From: an uncultured Christensenella sp.
Lineage (GTDB): Bacteria; Bacillota; Clostridia; Christensenellales; Borkfalkiaceae
DNA length: 52,962 nucleotides
Reading direction: 5' to 3'
Assembly (NCBI GenBank): GCA_910583545.1
Contig: CAJTXM010000014.1
Coordinates: 1-52,962 of the forward strand
Shown here: piece by piece, positions 45,313 through 52,962 of the stretch
Layout: every line of letters starts with the position of its first letter
How positions within the stretch are numbered: position 1 is the first letter of the stretch
The notes under the pieces: model-generated
What the model was told of the DNA's origin: nothing
The model's database searches: none
What the model saw: the letters and a program-made list of their open reading frames with translations, nothing else
Translations under genes and position numbers: made by a program

Positions 45313-47076
45313 TTATTCGACCGTTACGCTCTTTGCTAAGTTTCGCGGTTTATCGGGATCTCTGTCTAAAAGAAGCGCGGTTTTGTATGCAAGAAGCTGA
45401 ACAATCACAGCGGACAGCAGAGGCGAAAGAAACTTTCCGCAGTCTTCTATCTCTATTATTTCAGCCTTGCCCTTCAAGCGGTTGACCGTTTCGGGCACGT
45501 TGGTTATTACCGCAACTTTGCCTTTCCTTGAAATTATCTGTTCAACGGCGTTTTCGCTCTTTTTCGCAAGCTCGCCATCGCAGATTATACAGACGGAAAC
45601 CGTCTTTATATCTATGAGCGCAAGCGTACCGTGCTTCAGCTCTCCGGCAGGGTAGCCCTCGCTTGGAACGTACGAAATTTCTTTAAGTTTCAGACTGCCC
45701 TCTGTGGCGACGGCAAAATCGAGATCCCTGCCTATGAAATAGACTCCGCTCGAACGCGCGCACGCTTCGGCAAGTGTGCCTATGTCCGTATGCTCAATTG
45801 TCCGCGCGATAATATCCGCCGCGACTTTGAGCGCCTCTGCGCCCTCTTTTTCGTCCTTATCCGCAAGAGTAAGCGCAAGCAGATACAGCGCGGAAAGCTG
45901 TCCCGTATAACTTTTTGTAGCGGCGACGCATATTTCCTGACCTGCCTCGACGGGGACTGCGGCGTCCGCAATGCGCGTAAGTTCGGAATAGGGGGAATTG
46001 GTTACGGCAATAACCTTTGCGCCGAGACTTTTTACAAGCCTTGCCGCTTCTACCGTGTCGGCTGTTTCGCCGCTCTGGCTTATGGCTATAACTACCGTGT
46101 TTTTCGTTACGATCGGCTGTTTATATCTGAATTCGCCTGCGGTTTCGACCTCGACGGGAATACGCGCAAAACTCTCTATGTATCTCTTTCCGATAAGCCC
46201 CGAATTGTAAGCCGTTCCGCAGCCCGTTATAATTATTCTGTCCGCGCCCGTAAGATAGCGCTTTATTTTATCGCGTGTGCATATATACGCGTCTGCAGTT
46301 TTAATTATCGAAGAGGGAACTTCGCGTATTTCTTTGAGCATATAGTGCGGACAGCCGTTCAGCTCCAACTCCGCGCTCTGAGCGGGATTTTCACGCTTGC
46401 TTCGTTCGGTTCTTTCAAACTCCGAATTATAAAATTCTATTCCGTGTTTCGTTAAAAAGGCAGTGTCGCCGTCTTCGAGTACCGAAATCTCAGTGCACAG
46501 CCCCGCAAGCGCGGATAAATCGCTTGCGGTATAGGCGCAGTTTTTTCCGTAACCGACAATAACGGGATTTTTATGCCTTGCGACTATAATACCGTCGAAA
46601 TCTGCGCATATGACGACGAGCGCATACGACCCCTGCAAAAGCGGTAAAGTCTTTTTAAGCGTGTTCAGAATATCGCCGTCGTAAAAATAATTTAAAAGTC
46701 GGGCGACTATTTCGGTATCGGTTTCCGAAAAGAATTTGACTCCGCTGAAAAATTTTTCTTTCAGTGCGGAGTAATTTTCGATAATGCCGTTATGGACGAC
46801 TGAAAATTTTCCGGCCGTATGCGGATGCGCGTTTTCATCCGACGGCTTGCCGTGCGTCGCCCAGCGCGTGTGACCTATCGCCGTATCGCCGTGAAGATTT
46901 TTCAGATCGCCTGCAAGCGAAAACACCCTTCCGCGACGTTTGCAAAAGCTTATCTTTCCGTTATCGAGCGAGGCGATGCCCGCCGAATCATAACCTCTGT
47001 ATTCCAGAAGCGAAAGTCTTTTATATACTACTCCCGAAGCGCCTTTAACACCCGTAACACCTACAATACCGCACAT
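45313..47076 (-). CDS. glmS: Glutamine-fructose-6-phosphate aminotransferase
   Basis: A 587-aa cytoplasmic enzyme forming glucosamine-6-phosphate, the first committed step to UDP-GlcNAc and cell wall. Cys2 (MCGIVG) is the glutaminase nucleophile. The GATase domain holds RGYDSAG and HTRWATHG. Two SIS isomerase domains follow (ITGCGTAYNSGL, AISQSGETADT) and the chain ends in the usual KSVTVE. AGAGGTGATAAT precedes the ATG. Only 123 bp separate it from the divergent ktrB gene, too little for a glmS ribozyme plus promoter, so ribozyme control is unlikely. Convergent with sdaA. Confidence 0.97.
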   Translation of the reverse strand: MCGIVGVTGVKGASGVVYKRLSLLEYRGYDSAGIASLDNGKISFCKRRGRVFSLAGDLKNLHGDTAIGHTRWATHGKPSDENAHPHTAGKFSVVHNGIIENYSALKEKFFSGVKFFSETDTEIVARLLNYFYDGDILNTLKKTLPLLQGSYALVVICADFDGIIVARHKNPVIVGYGKNCAYTASDLSALAGLCTEISVLEDGDTAFLTKHGIEFYNSEFERTERSKRENPAQSAELELNGCPHYMLKEIREVPSSIIKTADAYICTRDKIKRYLTGADRIIITGCGTAYNSGLIGKRYIESFARIPVEVETAGEFRYKQPIVTKNTVVIAISQSGETADTVEAARLVKSLGAKVIAVTNSPYSELTRIADAAVPVEAGQEICVAATKSYTGQLSALYLLALTLADKDEKEGAEALKVAADIIARTIEHTDIGTLAEACARSSGVYFIGRDLDFAVATEGSLKLKEISYVPSEGYPAGELKHGTLALIDIKTVSVCIICDGELAKKSENAVEQIISRKGKVAVITNVPETVNRLKGKAEIIEIEDCGKFLSPLLSAVIVQLLAYKTALLLDRDPDKPRNLAKSVTVE

Positions 47077-47135
47077 ATTATCACCTCTTAACAGTGTATG
47101 TATATCGTTGCTTTATTTGTGATATGCGGTTTTGA

Positions 47136-47164
47136 TTGACATCTTTGAGTCAAAGATTTATAAT
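47136..47164 (+). promoter_or_regulatory. Consensus promoter of ktrB-ktrA
   Basis: -35 TTGACA (47136-47141), 17-bp spacer, -10 TATAAT (47159-47164). The leader of about 30 nt contains a GCGGAG/CTCCGC inverted repeat (47174-47188) that hides the only GGAG. No ribosome site lies at normal distance from the ATG at 47200. Confidence 0.85.
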
Positions 47165-47199
47165 TATACGGACGGCGGAGAACTCCGCATTATATTATT

Positions 47200-48552
47200 A
47201 TGAAAACTAAAAGACGAAAACTATCCGTCTGGCAGATGCTTGCGCTGTCGTACCTGTTCGGTATGATTTTGGGGAGCGTACTTTTAATTCTTCCCTTTGC
47301 AACCAAAGACGGACAAAATACGACGTATATCAACTCGCTATTCACCGCGGCGTCGGCGGTGTCGCTCACGGGGCTTGCTCCATACGACACGGCGACGCAC
47401 TGGTCGCTGTTCGGACAGTTAGTAATTCTGTTCCTTATTCAGATGAGCGGACTCGGTTTTATGACGCTTGTTTCGACGGCTTTCCTCGTGTTCCGGCACA
47501 CTATGAGTTTAAGCACGCGCAACGTCTTTATGCTCGACTCCTCGGGCGGCAATTTAAGCGGAATAAAGACCCTTTTAAAGCGCATAGTTCTAGGAACGCT
47601 CATATTCGAAACCGCAGGCGCACTGCTTTTAATGATCCGCTTCATTCCCGATTACGGCGCAGGCAACGGAATTTATTTTTCCGTATGGCACTCCGTTTCG
47701 GCGTTCTGCAACGCAGGCTTCGACGTTTTAGGCACGACGGCGAACAAATTCGTTTCCCTGTCGGGTTATGTAAACGATCCGCTTGTAAACCTGACCATAT
47801 GCGCACTTATAGTCCTTGGCGGACTCGGTTTTGCCGTATGGAGCGACATTTTGGACTGTAAGCTGAATTTCAAAAAATTCCAGCTCAACACGAAAGTGGT
47901 TCTCATCGTCAACGCTACGCTCATTGTATCGTCCTGCGCGCTGTTCATACTCTTCGAGTGGAATAACGCGGAATACGCCTCTTTCAGCTTCGGCGAAAAA
48001 CTGCTTGCGTCGCTGTTCTGCTCCATCACACCGCGAACGGCAGGTTTTTCAACAGTATCGAGCACGTCGCTCTCCGACAGCGGATTTTTGCTGACAACCG
48101 TTTTAATGTTCATAGGCGGAAGTTCGGGTTCCACCGCAGGCGGTATGCGCGTAGGCACGTTCGCCGTGATAATTACGGGTATGTTCGCCTCGTTCAGGGG
48201 CAAGAGGGACATAAACATCGGCAAGAGACGAATTGACCATTCTCTACTTTCGCGCTCGCTCGCTATCCTCGCCGCAATGCTTATGATACTCATCGTTTCC
48301 GTCGGCGCGATCTGTGCGATTCAGCCCGAAACCGGTATATTCAAGGAAGTTACCTTCGAATGTGTTTCCGCGCTGAGCAACACGGGACTGAGTATGGACT
48401 TCACCCCGAAGCTTAAAACGGCTTCGAGCATTATAATAATTATTCTTATGTACGCAGGCAGAGTCGGAATTTTAACGCTCGGACTTGCATTGGGTCAGAC
48501 GAAAGCCACTGCGGAAATACGCCGTCCCGTAGACAATCTGCTTATCGGCTGA
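47200..48552 (+). CDS. ktrB: Potassium transporter membrane subunit KtrB
   Basis: A 450-aa ion-conducting subunit of the Trk/Ktr/HKT superfamily. The four pore loops with their filter glycines are visible: SLTGLAP, CNAGFD, TAGFST and SNTGLS, each followed by a hydrophobic helix. The chain ends R-P-x-D-N-L-L-I-G, as in KtrB proteins. It works with the cytoplasmic gating ring KtrA, encoded 68 bp downstream. No Shine-Dalgarno is seen near the start, but the ATG matches the usual family N-terminus. Confidence 0.94.
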   Translation: MKTKRRKLSVWQMLALSYLFGMILGSVLLILPFATKDGQNTTYINSLFTAASAVSLTGLAPYDTATHWSLFGQLVILFLIQMSGLGFMTLVSTAFLVFRHTMSLSTRNVFMLDSSGGNLSGIKTLLKRIVLGTLIFETAGALLLMIRFIPDYGAGNGIYFSVWHSVSAFCNAGFDVLGTTANKFVSLSGYVNDPLVNLTICALIVLGGLGFAVWSDILDCKLNFKKFQLNTKVVLIVNATLIVSSCALFILFEWNNAEYASFSFGEKLLASLFCSITPRTAGFSTVSSTSLSDSGFLLTTVLMFIGGSSGSTAGGMRVGTFAVIITGMFASFRGKRDINIGKRRIDHSLLSRSLAILAAMLMILIVSVGAICAIQPETGIFKEVTFECVSALSNTGLSMDFTPKLKTASSIIIIILMYAGRVGILTLGLALGQTKATAEIRRPVDNLLIG

Positions 48553-48620
48553 CGCAAACTTTTTACCGTATACGGCGCAAGGTCACGCTTTGACCGACTT
48601 AAATTTATGAGGAAAATTAT

Positions 48621-49316
48621 ATGAAATCTGTATTACTTATAGGAATGGGCAGGTTCGGCACTATCTTAGGCGAAAGGCTTATGAGTATGGGCGACGAAGT
48701 TATGATAGTTGACAAGGACGAAGAACTTATCAACTCGCTTGCGCCCAAATATACGAACGCGGTCATTGCAAACTGTATGAACGCGGACAATTTAAAAGCG
48801 CTTGATATCCCCTCGTTCGACGCGTGCGTCGTTGCCATAAGCGACGATTTCCAGTCCTCGCTTGAAATTACGTCGCTTTTAAAAGACTTAGGCGCAAAAC
48901 ACGTTGTGGCGCGCGCAAATACCAAAATTCAGCGCAAATTTTTATTCAGAGTCGGCGCGGACGACGTAGTTTATCCCAACCACGACATTGCCGAAAAACT
49001 TGCGGTCAAGCTCAACTCCGACGGAGTTTTCGACTATATAGAAATCGACTCCACCTATTCCATATTCGAAATCGCCGTTCCCGAAAGCTGGTACGGCAAG
49101 ACGCTTATCGACGAAAACCCGAGAGGTAAATTCGGAATAAACATTCTTTTGATAAAGAAAGGCAAAAACATAGTCCCCTCCCCCAATCCCAACTACGTTT
49201 TCGAGGACGGCGACCATATTCTTGCGTTCGGCTCGACGGAAAAAATTCTTGCGTTCACCAACGTCGACGTACAGAAAAAACTGCGTGCGAAAAAAACCAA
49301 ACGTTCAGCCAAATAG
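48621..49316 (+). CDS. ktrA: Potassium uptake gating protein KtrA (RCK)
   Basis: A 231-aa cytoplasmic protein. The N-terminal RCK Rossmann domain has GMGRFG (about 8-13) and an acidic end of strand 2 (VDKDEE), for ATP/ADP or NAD binding. A C-terminal TrkA-C domain (about 140-220) follows, which in other KtrA proteins binds c-di-AMP. It forms the octameric ring that gates KtrB. A Lys/Arg-rich tail ends the chain. GAGGAAAA precedes the start, so unlike ktrB it has a normal ribosome site. Confidence 0.94.
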   Translation: MKSVLLIGMGRFGTILGERLMSMGDEVMIVDKDEELINSLAPKYTNAVIANCMNADNLKALDIPSFDACVVAISDDFQSSLEITSLLKDLGAKHVVARANTKIQRKFLFRVGADDVVYPNHDIAEKLAVKLNSDGVFDYIEIDSTYSIFEIAVPESWYGKTLIDENPRGKFGINILLIKKGKNIVPSPNPNYVFEDGDHILAFGSTEKILAFTNVDVQKKLRAKKTKRSAK

Positions 49317-49321
49317 AAACA

Positions 49322-49349
49322 AAAGGCGGACTTTAAAGTCCGCCTTTTT
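49322..49349 (+). terminator. Terminator of ktrB-ktrA
   Basis: A perfect 11-bp stem (49322-49332 with 49337-49347), loop of 4, ending in five Ts, six bases past the ktrA stop. Confidence 0.92.
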
Positions 49350-49356
49350 CATTGAC

Positions 49357-49391
49357 AAAAAACAGCGGAAGCATTACGCTTCCGCCGTTTT
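49357..49391 (-). terminator. Terminator of the transglutaminase-fold protein gene
   Basis: On the - strand an 8-bp stem (49378-49385 with 49365-49372), extended by five further pairs past one mismatch, is followed by six Ts (49362-49357). It stands back-to-back with the ktrA terminator. Confidence 0.88.
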
Positions 49392-49400
49392 GTTATTTAC

Positions 49401-52400
49401 TTAATCTTCTGCTTTCTTTCTTACGATAAGCACAATTGCTACCGAAGCAAGCGCCAGAATGACTACTACCGCAACTACGATTACGATGATTGCCACCGTG
49501 TTGCTATTGCTGTCGGTTGTATCGGAAACGATTTCGAGGTAGGTCGGCGTTTCGATAAAGTCGCTGACCTTTGTCGTAGTATTGTCGGTATTAACGACAA
49601 CCTTTGACGGGGTTACGATATTGTTATCAATAACATGCTGAACCGCTTCGTTTGCAATGTACTTGATTTCGATTTCGTTATCATCTGCAAGGTCTGCGTA
49701 ATTAACGGTAAGTTTACCGCCCTTAACCTTATCGGTCACGTTTTTGCCGTTTATGGTTACAGTATAAACCTGATAACCTTTATCGGGGTTAATCGTGTAA
49801 GTGTAACTTTCGCCCTCTTTGAGGAAACGGGTTTTACCGTCCTCTGCGCTGAGCTTTCCGCCCTTGCCGTCAATCGTTGCGTAAACCGTCTTATCGGTCA
49901 CTTTGTCTGCGTCTACGGGAACTACCATATACGGCGAGAAGCTTGTAACAGTCGCTACGATACCTAACTTGGTAACTACGCAGGGAACCTCTTCGATAAT
50001 GTAGGTGTCGGTTTCTTTGATATGTTTGCGGTGGAAAAGTTTAAATCTTACACCCTCGTCTTCGGGACCGTAGCCCTCGGGGAAGCCGAGCATTATCTTA
50101 ACGTAACTTCCGTCGGGAATTACGGGATACTTGTTACAGATCTGAAGACTGATATCGTAGGTCTCGCTCTTGGCGAGCTCCTCTTCACTGACAACGTTGT
50201 TATCACCGCCGAGAATTTCGTTCTTCATGTTGTTAAGGGTGGTATTGTCATTCCCTAACTTTTCGGCAACGAGCATCATCTGGCTTCTTTCACCCTCGGA
50301 GAACGAGCTGGTGCCGTCCTCTTTGAGGAAGTTGTTTGCCGAAAGGTCGGAGTTGTCTGCAAGTACGGGCTGTGCGCAGCATTCAACCCAGAGTCTGCCG
50401 TCGTAGTTGAAACGTGCGGGGCACGCGAGATACATTCTGCTGAACGTGAAGTAAGGTGCGTTGGGCGCCTTGTTGGAGAATTCCTCTACCTCTTTTCCGT
50501 CGACTATTCTCGTAACTATTTTCGCCGAGCCGACGTTGCCGAAGTAGAAGTGATAACCTTCGCGGTTGTGCTCGTACATAAGGCTTGCGCCGAATTTAAA
50601 TCTCAGCGTGTTGGGAACGAGCGTGGTGTCGCCCGAATTTTTCGGTCTTTCAATAATCTCTACCATATCTCCGGCAGCGTTGATGGGATAGAACTTCGCA
50701 TATTCCTTGGCATTGGGATGCGCCGACTCGAAAGAAACGGTTATAGGCTTGGACGGGTCGATCTTGTGCAAAGGCTCGTCATAAGTAACTTCGATGATCT
50801 TAGCGTATCCCTGGGACATTACGCCGTCTCTGCCCATATTGTCATATATGGTCTGTTCTTCGCGGTTATTGGGCGTCGTACTCTGAACGTAGGGTGCGGG
50901 GGTATAGGTACCGTAGGTTTCGTTTACCATCGGCTTGCTCTCTGCAACAGGCTGACTTTCGTTAAGATGCTCGTCTGTATAAGTGAGAGGGAACGTTTTA
51001 CCGTGGTGTTCCGAATCGGGCCTATGAATGGGTGTTGACAATACGTCGGGTACAGCGTCGTATACGGCGAACTGCATATAGTAGACTGCCGTATTTTCAT
51101 AGAAGATCGTTTCCGTTCCGTTGTCGTCCATATATCCGTCGATGGAAGCAACGATGCTCAGATAATCGTAAGTAGTAGCAAGCGCTACCCAGTTATACCA
51201 GTTTATCTGTCCATTGCGGTAATTCGCGTAACGATAAACAAGATAGAGTCCGTCCTCTTCGAGCAGTCTCTTCGCGCTCTTGCCGTTGTAGCTGACGATT
51301 ACGGAAGTATCCATTAATTCGTTACCGTAGTCGTCCTTTTCGCCGGTGGGCTTATAATCGAACGCCGCCTGAAGTCCGTCGGTCTCGGCGCTTGCGCCGT
51401 AGTTGTGGGCGGAAAGCTCGGGATATTTCAACTCGTATTTAGCCGAAGAAATTACGCCGTCGCTGACGTGAATTTTCTCATCGCTTGTTTTCTGCAAAAC
51501 AGCGTATTTGTTTCTGTTGGGATTTGAGTGGTTATAGGTAACGTCAACCGAAAACCAGTCGCCGTTGCCTGCGTCACGCGTCGAAACTGCCGACTTTACA
51601 GTTGTAGGAGCTTCGAGATAAACGTAGTTCCACATATGGTAAACGCTGGAAGGGTTGTAGTTGCCGTATTCGTCCATCTGGTTGCTGTAACCGTTGACGG
51701 TTATGCAGGGAACGCCGAGTTTATCCATAACGGCTTTGTACGCGGTTGAGAAACCTCCGCAAACCGCCTTGCCCTCTACTATTCCGCCGTACGCCGTGTT
51801 TATGTACGCCGCCGCGATATAATTCTCGTCGTCCTTGTTTTCGTATGCCGCGTAATCGTAAGTAATACTTTCGGCAAGTTTCTTATTTACTTCCCTTGCA
51901 TAGAAAACGTCCTTTGCGGAATACGTATCTGCCGCCTGCGCTTTTTTAACGTCATCTACTATTTTGTTGAGCTTGGTATCGAATTCTTTGATTGCCGCGT
52001 CGACGTCCGATTCGGTAGTAAAACCGTTATCGCGGTAAAGGTTTGCCTCCCTTCCGCTGTCGATAAACGCCGCGTACACTCCGTCCGTTCTGCCTGCGCT
52101 TATGGTCATTTTGTAAAAGTCGATGTAGAAGAGTTCGGGGTGGTCGGTGAGGAACGCGTCGCGCGCAGCGCTGAACGCCTTGGGAACGGTGAGGTCACCG
52201 TCCTCTACCCACGCCTTGATTTGGTCGGGCGTGACAACGCCTTTTTCGGTAATGTTGTAATGAACTTTACCGTCTTTGAAATCTCCGTTTTTGTTGATTG
52301 CGTCAAGCGCGTCATAGAACTTTTTAGCAAGTTCGTACTCCTGTTCTGTGCCGTCCACTTCAACAACGAGGTGATCGCCGAAATAGCTTGTCGCTATAGT

Positions 52401-52523
52401 ACCTTTCTGCGTATCCTCCGCAGAAACAGTTTTTCTTGCAAGCATTCCCGCACCGGCAAAGAGCGAAATTGCGCATACTGCCGACAGTCCTGCAACTGCA
52501 ATAGGTTTAGTTTTTATTTTCAT
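49401..52523 (-). CDS. Secreted transglutaminase-like surface protein
   Basis: A 1040-aa exported protein. The signal peptide ends near residue 35 (VSA). Residues about 200-335 form a transglutaminase/cysteine protease-like core with the full triad: Cys255 (GKAVCGGFST), His296 (YHMWNYVYL) and Asp327 (WFSVDVTYNH). The middle (340-850) is beta-rich with no family I can name. After it come a Gly-rich module (ATIDGKGGKLSAEDGKTRF) and a C-terminal membrane helix (about 1009-1035) ending RKKAED; no LPXTG. Bacterial relatives crosslink, cleave or deamidate at the cell surface, and the exact reaction cannot be told. GGAGG lies 5 nt before the start. It has its own promoter and terminator. Confidence 0.9.
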   Translation of the reverse strand: MKIKTKPIAVAGLSAVCAISLFAGAGMLARKTVSAEDTQKGTIATSYFGDHLVVEVDGTEQEYELAKKFYDALDAINKNGDFKDGKVHYNITEKGVVTPDQIKAWVEDGDLTVPKAFSAARDAFLTDHPELFYIDFYKMTISAGRTDGVYAAFIDSGREANLYRDNGFTTESDVDAAIKEFDTKLNKIVDDVKKAQAADTYSAKDVFYAREVNKKLAESITYDYAAYENKDDENYIAAAYINTAYGGIVEGKAVCGGFSTAYKAVMDKLGVPCITVNGYSNQMDEYGNYNPSSVYHMWNYVYLEAPTTVKSAVSTRDAGNGDWFSVDVTYNHSNPNRNKYAVLQKTSDEKIHVSDGVISSAKYELKYPELSAHNYGASAETDGLQAAFDYKPTGEKDDYGNELMDTSVIVSYNGKSAKRLLEEDGLYLVYRYANYRNGQINWYNWVALATTYDYLSIVASIDGYMDDNGTETIFYENTAVYYMQFAVYDAVPDVLSTPIHRPDSEHHGKTFPLTYTDEHLNESQPVAESKPMVNETYGTYTPAPYVQSTTPNNREEQTIYDNMGRDGVMSQGYAKIIEVTYDEPLHKIDPSKPITVSFESAHPNAKEYAKFYPINAAGDMVEIIERPKNSGDTTLVPNTLRFKFGASLMYEHNREGYHFYFGNVGSAKIVTRIVDGKEVEEFSNKAPNAPYFTFSRMYLACPARFNYDGRLWVECCAQPVLADNSDLSANNFLKEDGTSSFSEGERSQMMLVAEKLGNDNTTLNNMKNEILGGDNNVVSEEELAKSETYDISLQICNKYPVIPDGSYVKIMLGFPEGYGPEDEGVRFKLFHRKHIKETDTYIIEEVPCVVTKLGIVATVTSFSPYMVVPVDADKVTDKTVYATIDGKGGKLSAEDGKTRFLKEGESYTYTINPDKGYQVYTVTINGKNVTDKVKGGKLTVNYADLADDNEIEIKYIANEAVQHVIDNNIVTPSKVVVNTDNTTTKVSDFIETPTYLEIVSDTTDSNSNTVAIIVIVVAVVVILALASVAIVLIVRKKAED

Positions 52524-52606
52524 AAAACCTCCAAAATTATAAACCTGTTTTATTTCAAATCGATAGATAAAGCTTGAAAATAGCCCTCTTTCGCTTTGGT
52601 TTGCTC

Positions 52607-52635
52607 ATTATAAATTATTAAAATAAAATTTGCAA
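52607..52635 (-). promoter_or_regulatory. Promoter of the transglutaminase-like gene
   Basis: On the - strand: -35 TTGCAA (52630-52635), 17-bp spacer, -10 TATAAT (52607-52612). The leader would be about 75 nt. A second TATAAT closer to the start has no -35 partner. Confidence 0.75.
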
Positions 52636-52962
52636 GCGATTTTTATGACAAAATTAATTTGTTTTTCAGCCTCTATTCCATATTATATATATGAATTTGA
52701 CTGAAAGTATATAAATCAGCTTCCAAACACAATTATAATGAAAAAACAAATAAAATCAAGCAAATGAATGTGAAATTTTTTTTACCGTGATTTGGTAAAA
52801 AACGGCAATTTTTTGTGAAAACTTAATTCCCCTTATTATATGCCGATACACTTTTAATTTGCATACTTTTACTCCGCCCCAAAATTCTTACCCTTCGGTT
52901 CCGTCACGGCGAGCGGAGGCGTCGGGCAACAGTACTTTTATATCCGCTCTGTGGGAGCAGGC
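52636..52962. other. AT-rich spacer ending in an unresolved GC-rich edge
   Basis: About 327 bp with no supported gene. Positions 52636-52860 are very AT-rich and show no clear structure. From about 52870 composition shifts to GC-rich, and the segment stays open to the window edge in one frame on each strand: on +, after a stop at about 52855 but with no ATG; on -, ending with TAA near 52888. It could be the 3' end of a - strand gene or part of an element cut by the window. Confidence 0.5.

Noticed and set aside
47088..47112. Third copy of the 128-bp element before glmS
   Set aside because: Only about a dozen bases resemble the right end of the element (ATACxCTGTTAA on the - strand). The rest and the central hairpin are missing, so it is at most a remnant.
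47077..47199. glmS ribozyme upstream of glmS
   Set aside because: The gap is only 123 bp and must also hold the ktrB promoter. The ribozyme core needs about 150 nt or more, and its conserved parts were not seen.
49401..52523. Sortase-anchored surface protein
   Set aside because: No LPXTG-like motif precedes the C-terminal helix; it ends in a plain membrane helix with a short basic tail. No sortase gene is in the window.
1..52962. tRNA, rRNA, CRISPR arrays, insertion sequences, prophage genes
   Set aside because: Reading both strands showed no cloverleaf with a T-arm, no regularly spaced direct repeats with spacers, and no transposase, integrase or phage structural motifs.

Overview
The window reads as chromosome of an uncultured, probably gut-associated, low-to-mid GC Clostridia (Firmicutes) lineage. 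Supporting signs are Shine-Dalgarno starts of AGGAG type, many SPase II lipoproteins and no outer-membrane components, a KtrAB potassium system, a single-chain iron-sulfur L-serine dehydratase, an OppABCDF peptide importer, a probable Re-type citrate synthase, and giant surface proteins with Listeria-Bacteroides (InlB B), BspA-type leucine-rich and bacterial Ig-like repeats. A Christensenellales-like or related lineage is a guess from this style, not shown by the sequence. No tRNA, rRNA, CRISPR array, transposase or integrase was seen.

Layout. From 33229 down to 143 every gene is on the - strand. In transcription order: a 393-aa InlB-repeat lipoprotein, oppA, oppB, oppC, oppD, oppF, an 81-aa membrane protein, a 2553-aa cell-envelope subtilisin (S8) fused to a BspA leucine-rich array, then five lipoproteins of 185, 791, 812, 1484 and 2000 aa. 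Most gaps are -23 to +70 bp. The two larger gaps carry a hairpin (393 aa/oppA) and a 128-bp structured repeat (oppA/oppB). Together they look like a protein-utilisation locus: a surface protease cuts protein, lipoproteins bind or organise substrate at the envelope, and Opp imports the peptides. The parallel is the PrtP plus Opp system of lactic acid bacteria.

At 33230-33662 a divergent AT-rich regulatory region separates this block from a + strand operon at 33663-38334: Re-citrate synthase, aconitase and NADP-type isocitrate dehydrogenase. These make 2-oxoglutarate for glutamate synthesis, and the operon ends in a strong terminator. An apparently leaderless membrane-anchored EEP-family phosphoesterase follows. 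Next is a tightly coupled trio (39639-45078): a family-1 solute-binding lipoprotein, a hybrid histidine kinase with two receiver domains, and L-serine dehydratase. glmS (-) lies convergent to it, then ktrB-ktrA (+), and a large secreted transglutaminase-fold protein (-) facing ktrA across back-to-back terminators.

Most unusual observations: two 128-bp intercistronic elements with covarying stems; a probable lipidated and C-terminally anchored protease-LRR fusion inside an opp locus; a private family of repeat-rich lipoproteins; a long Lys/Ala/Thr/Glu-rich tail on OppC; the coupled SBP/hybrid kinase/serine dehydratase operon; and a leaderless gene start. Family assignments come from motifs read by eye, without database searches.
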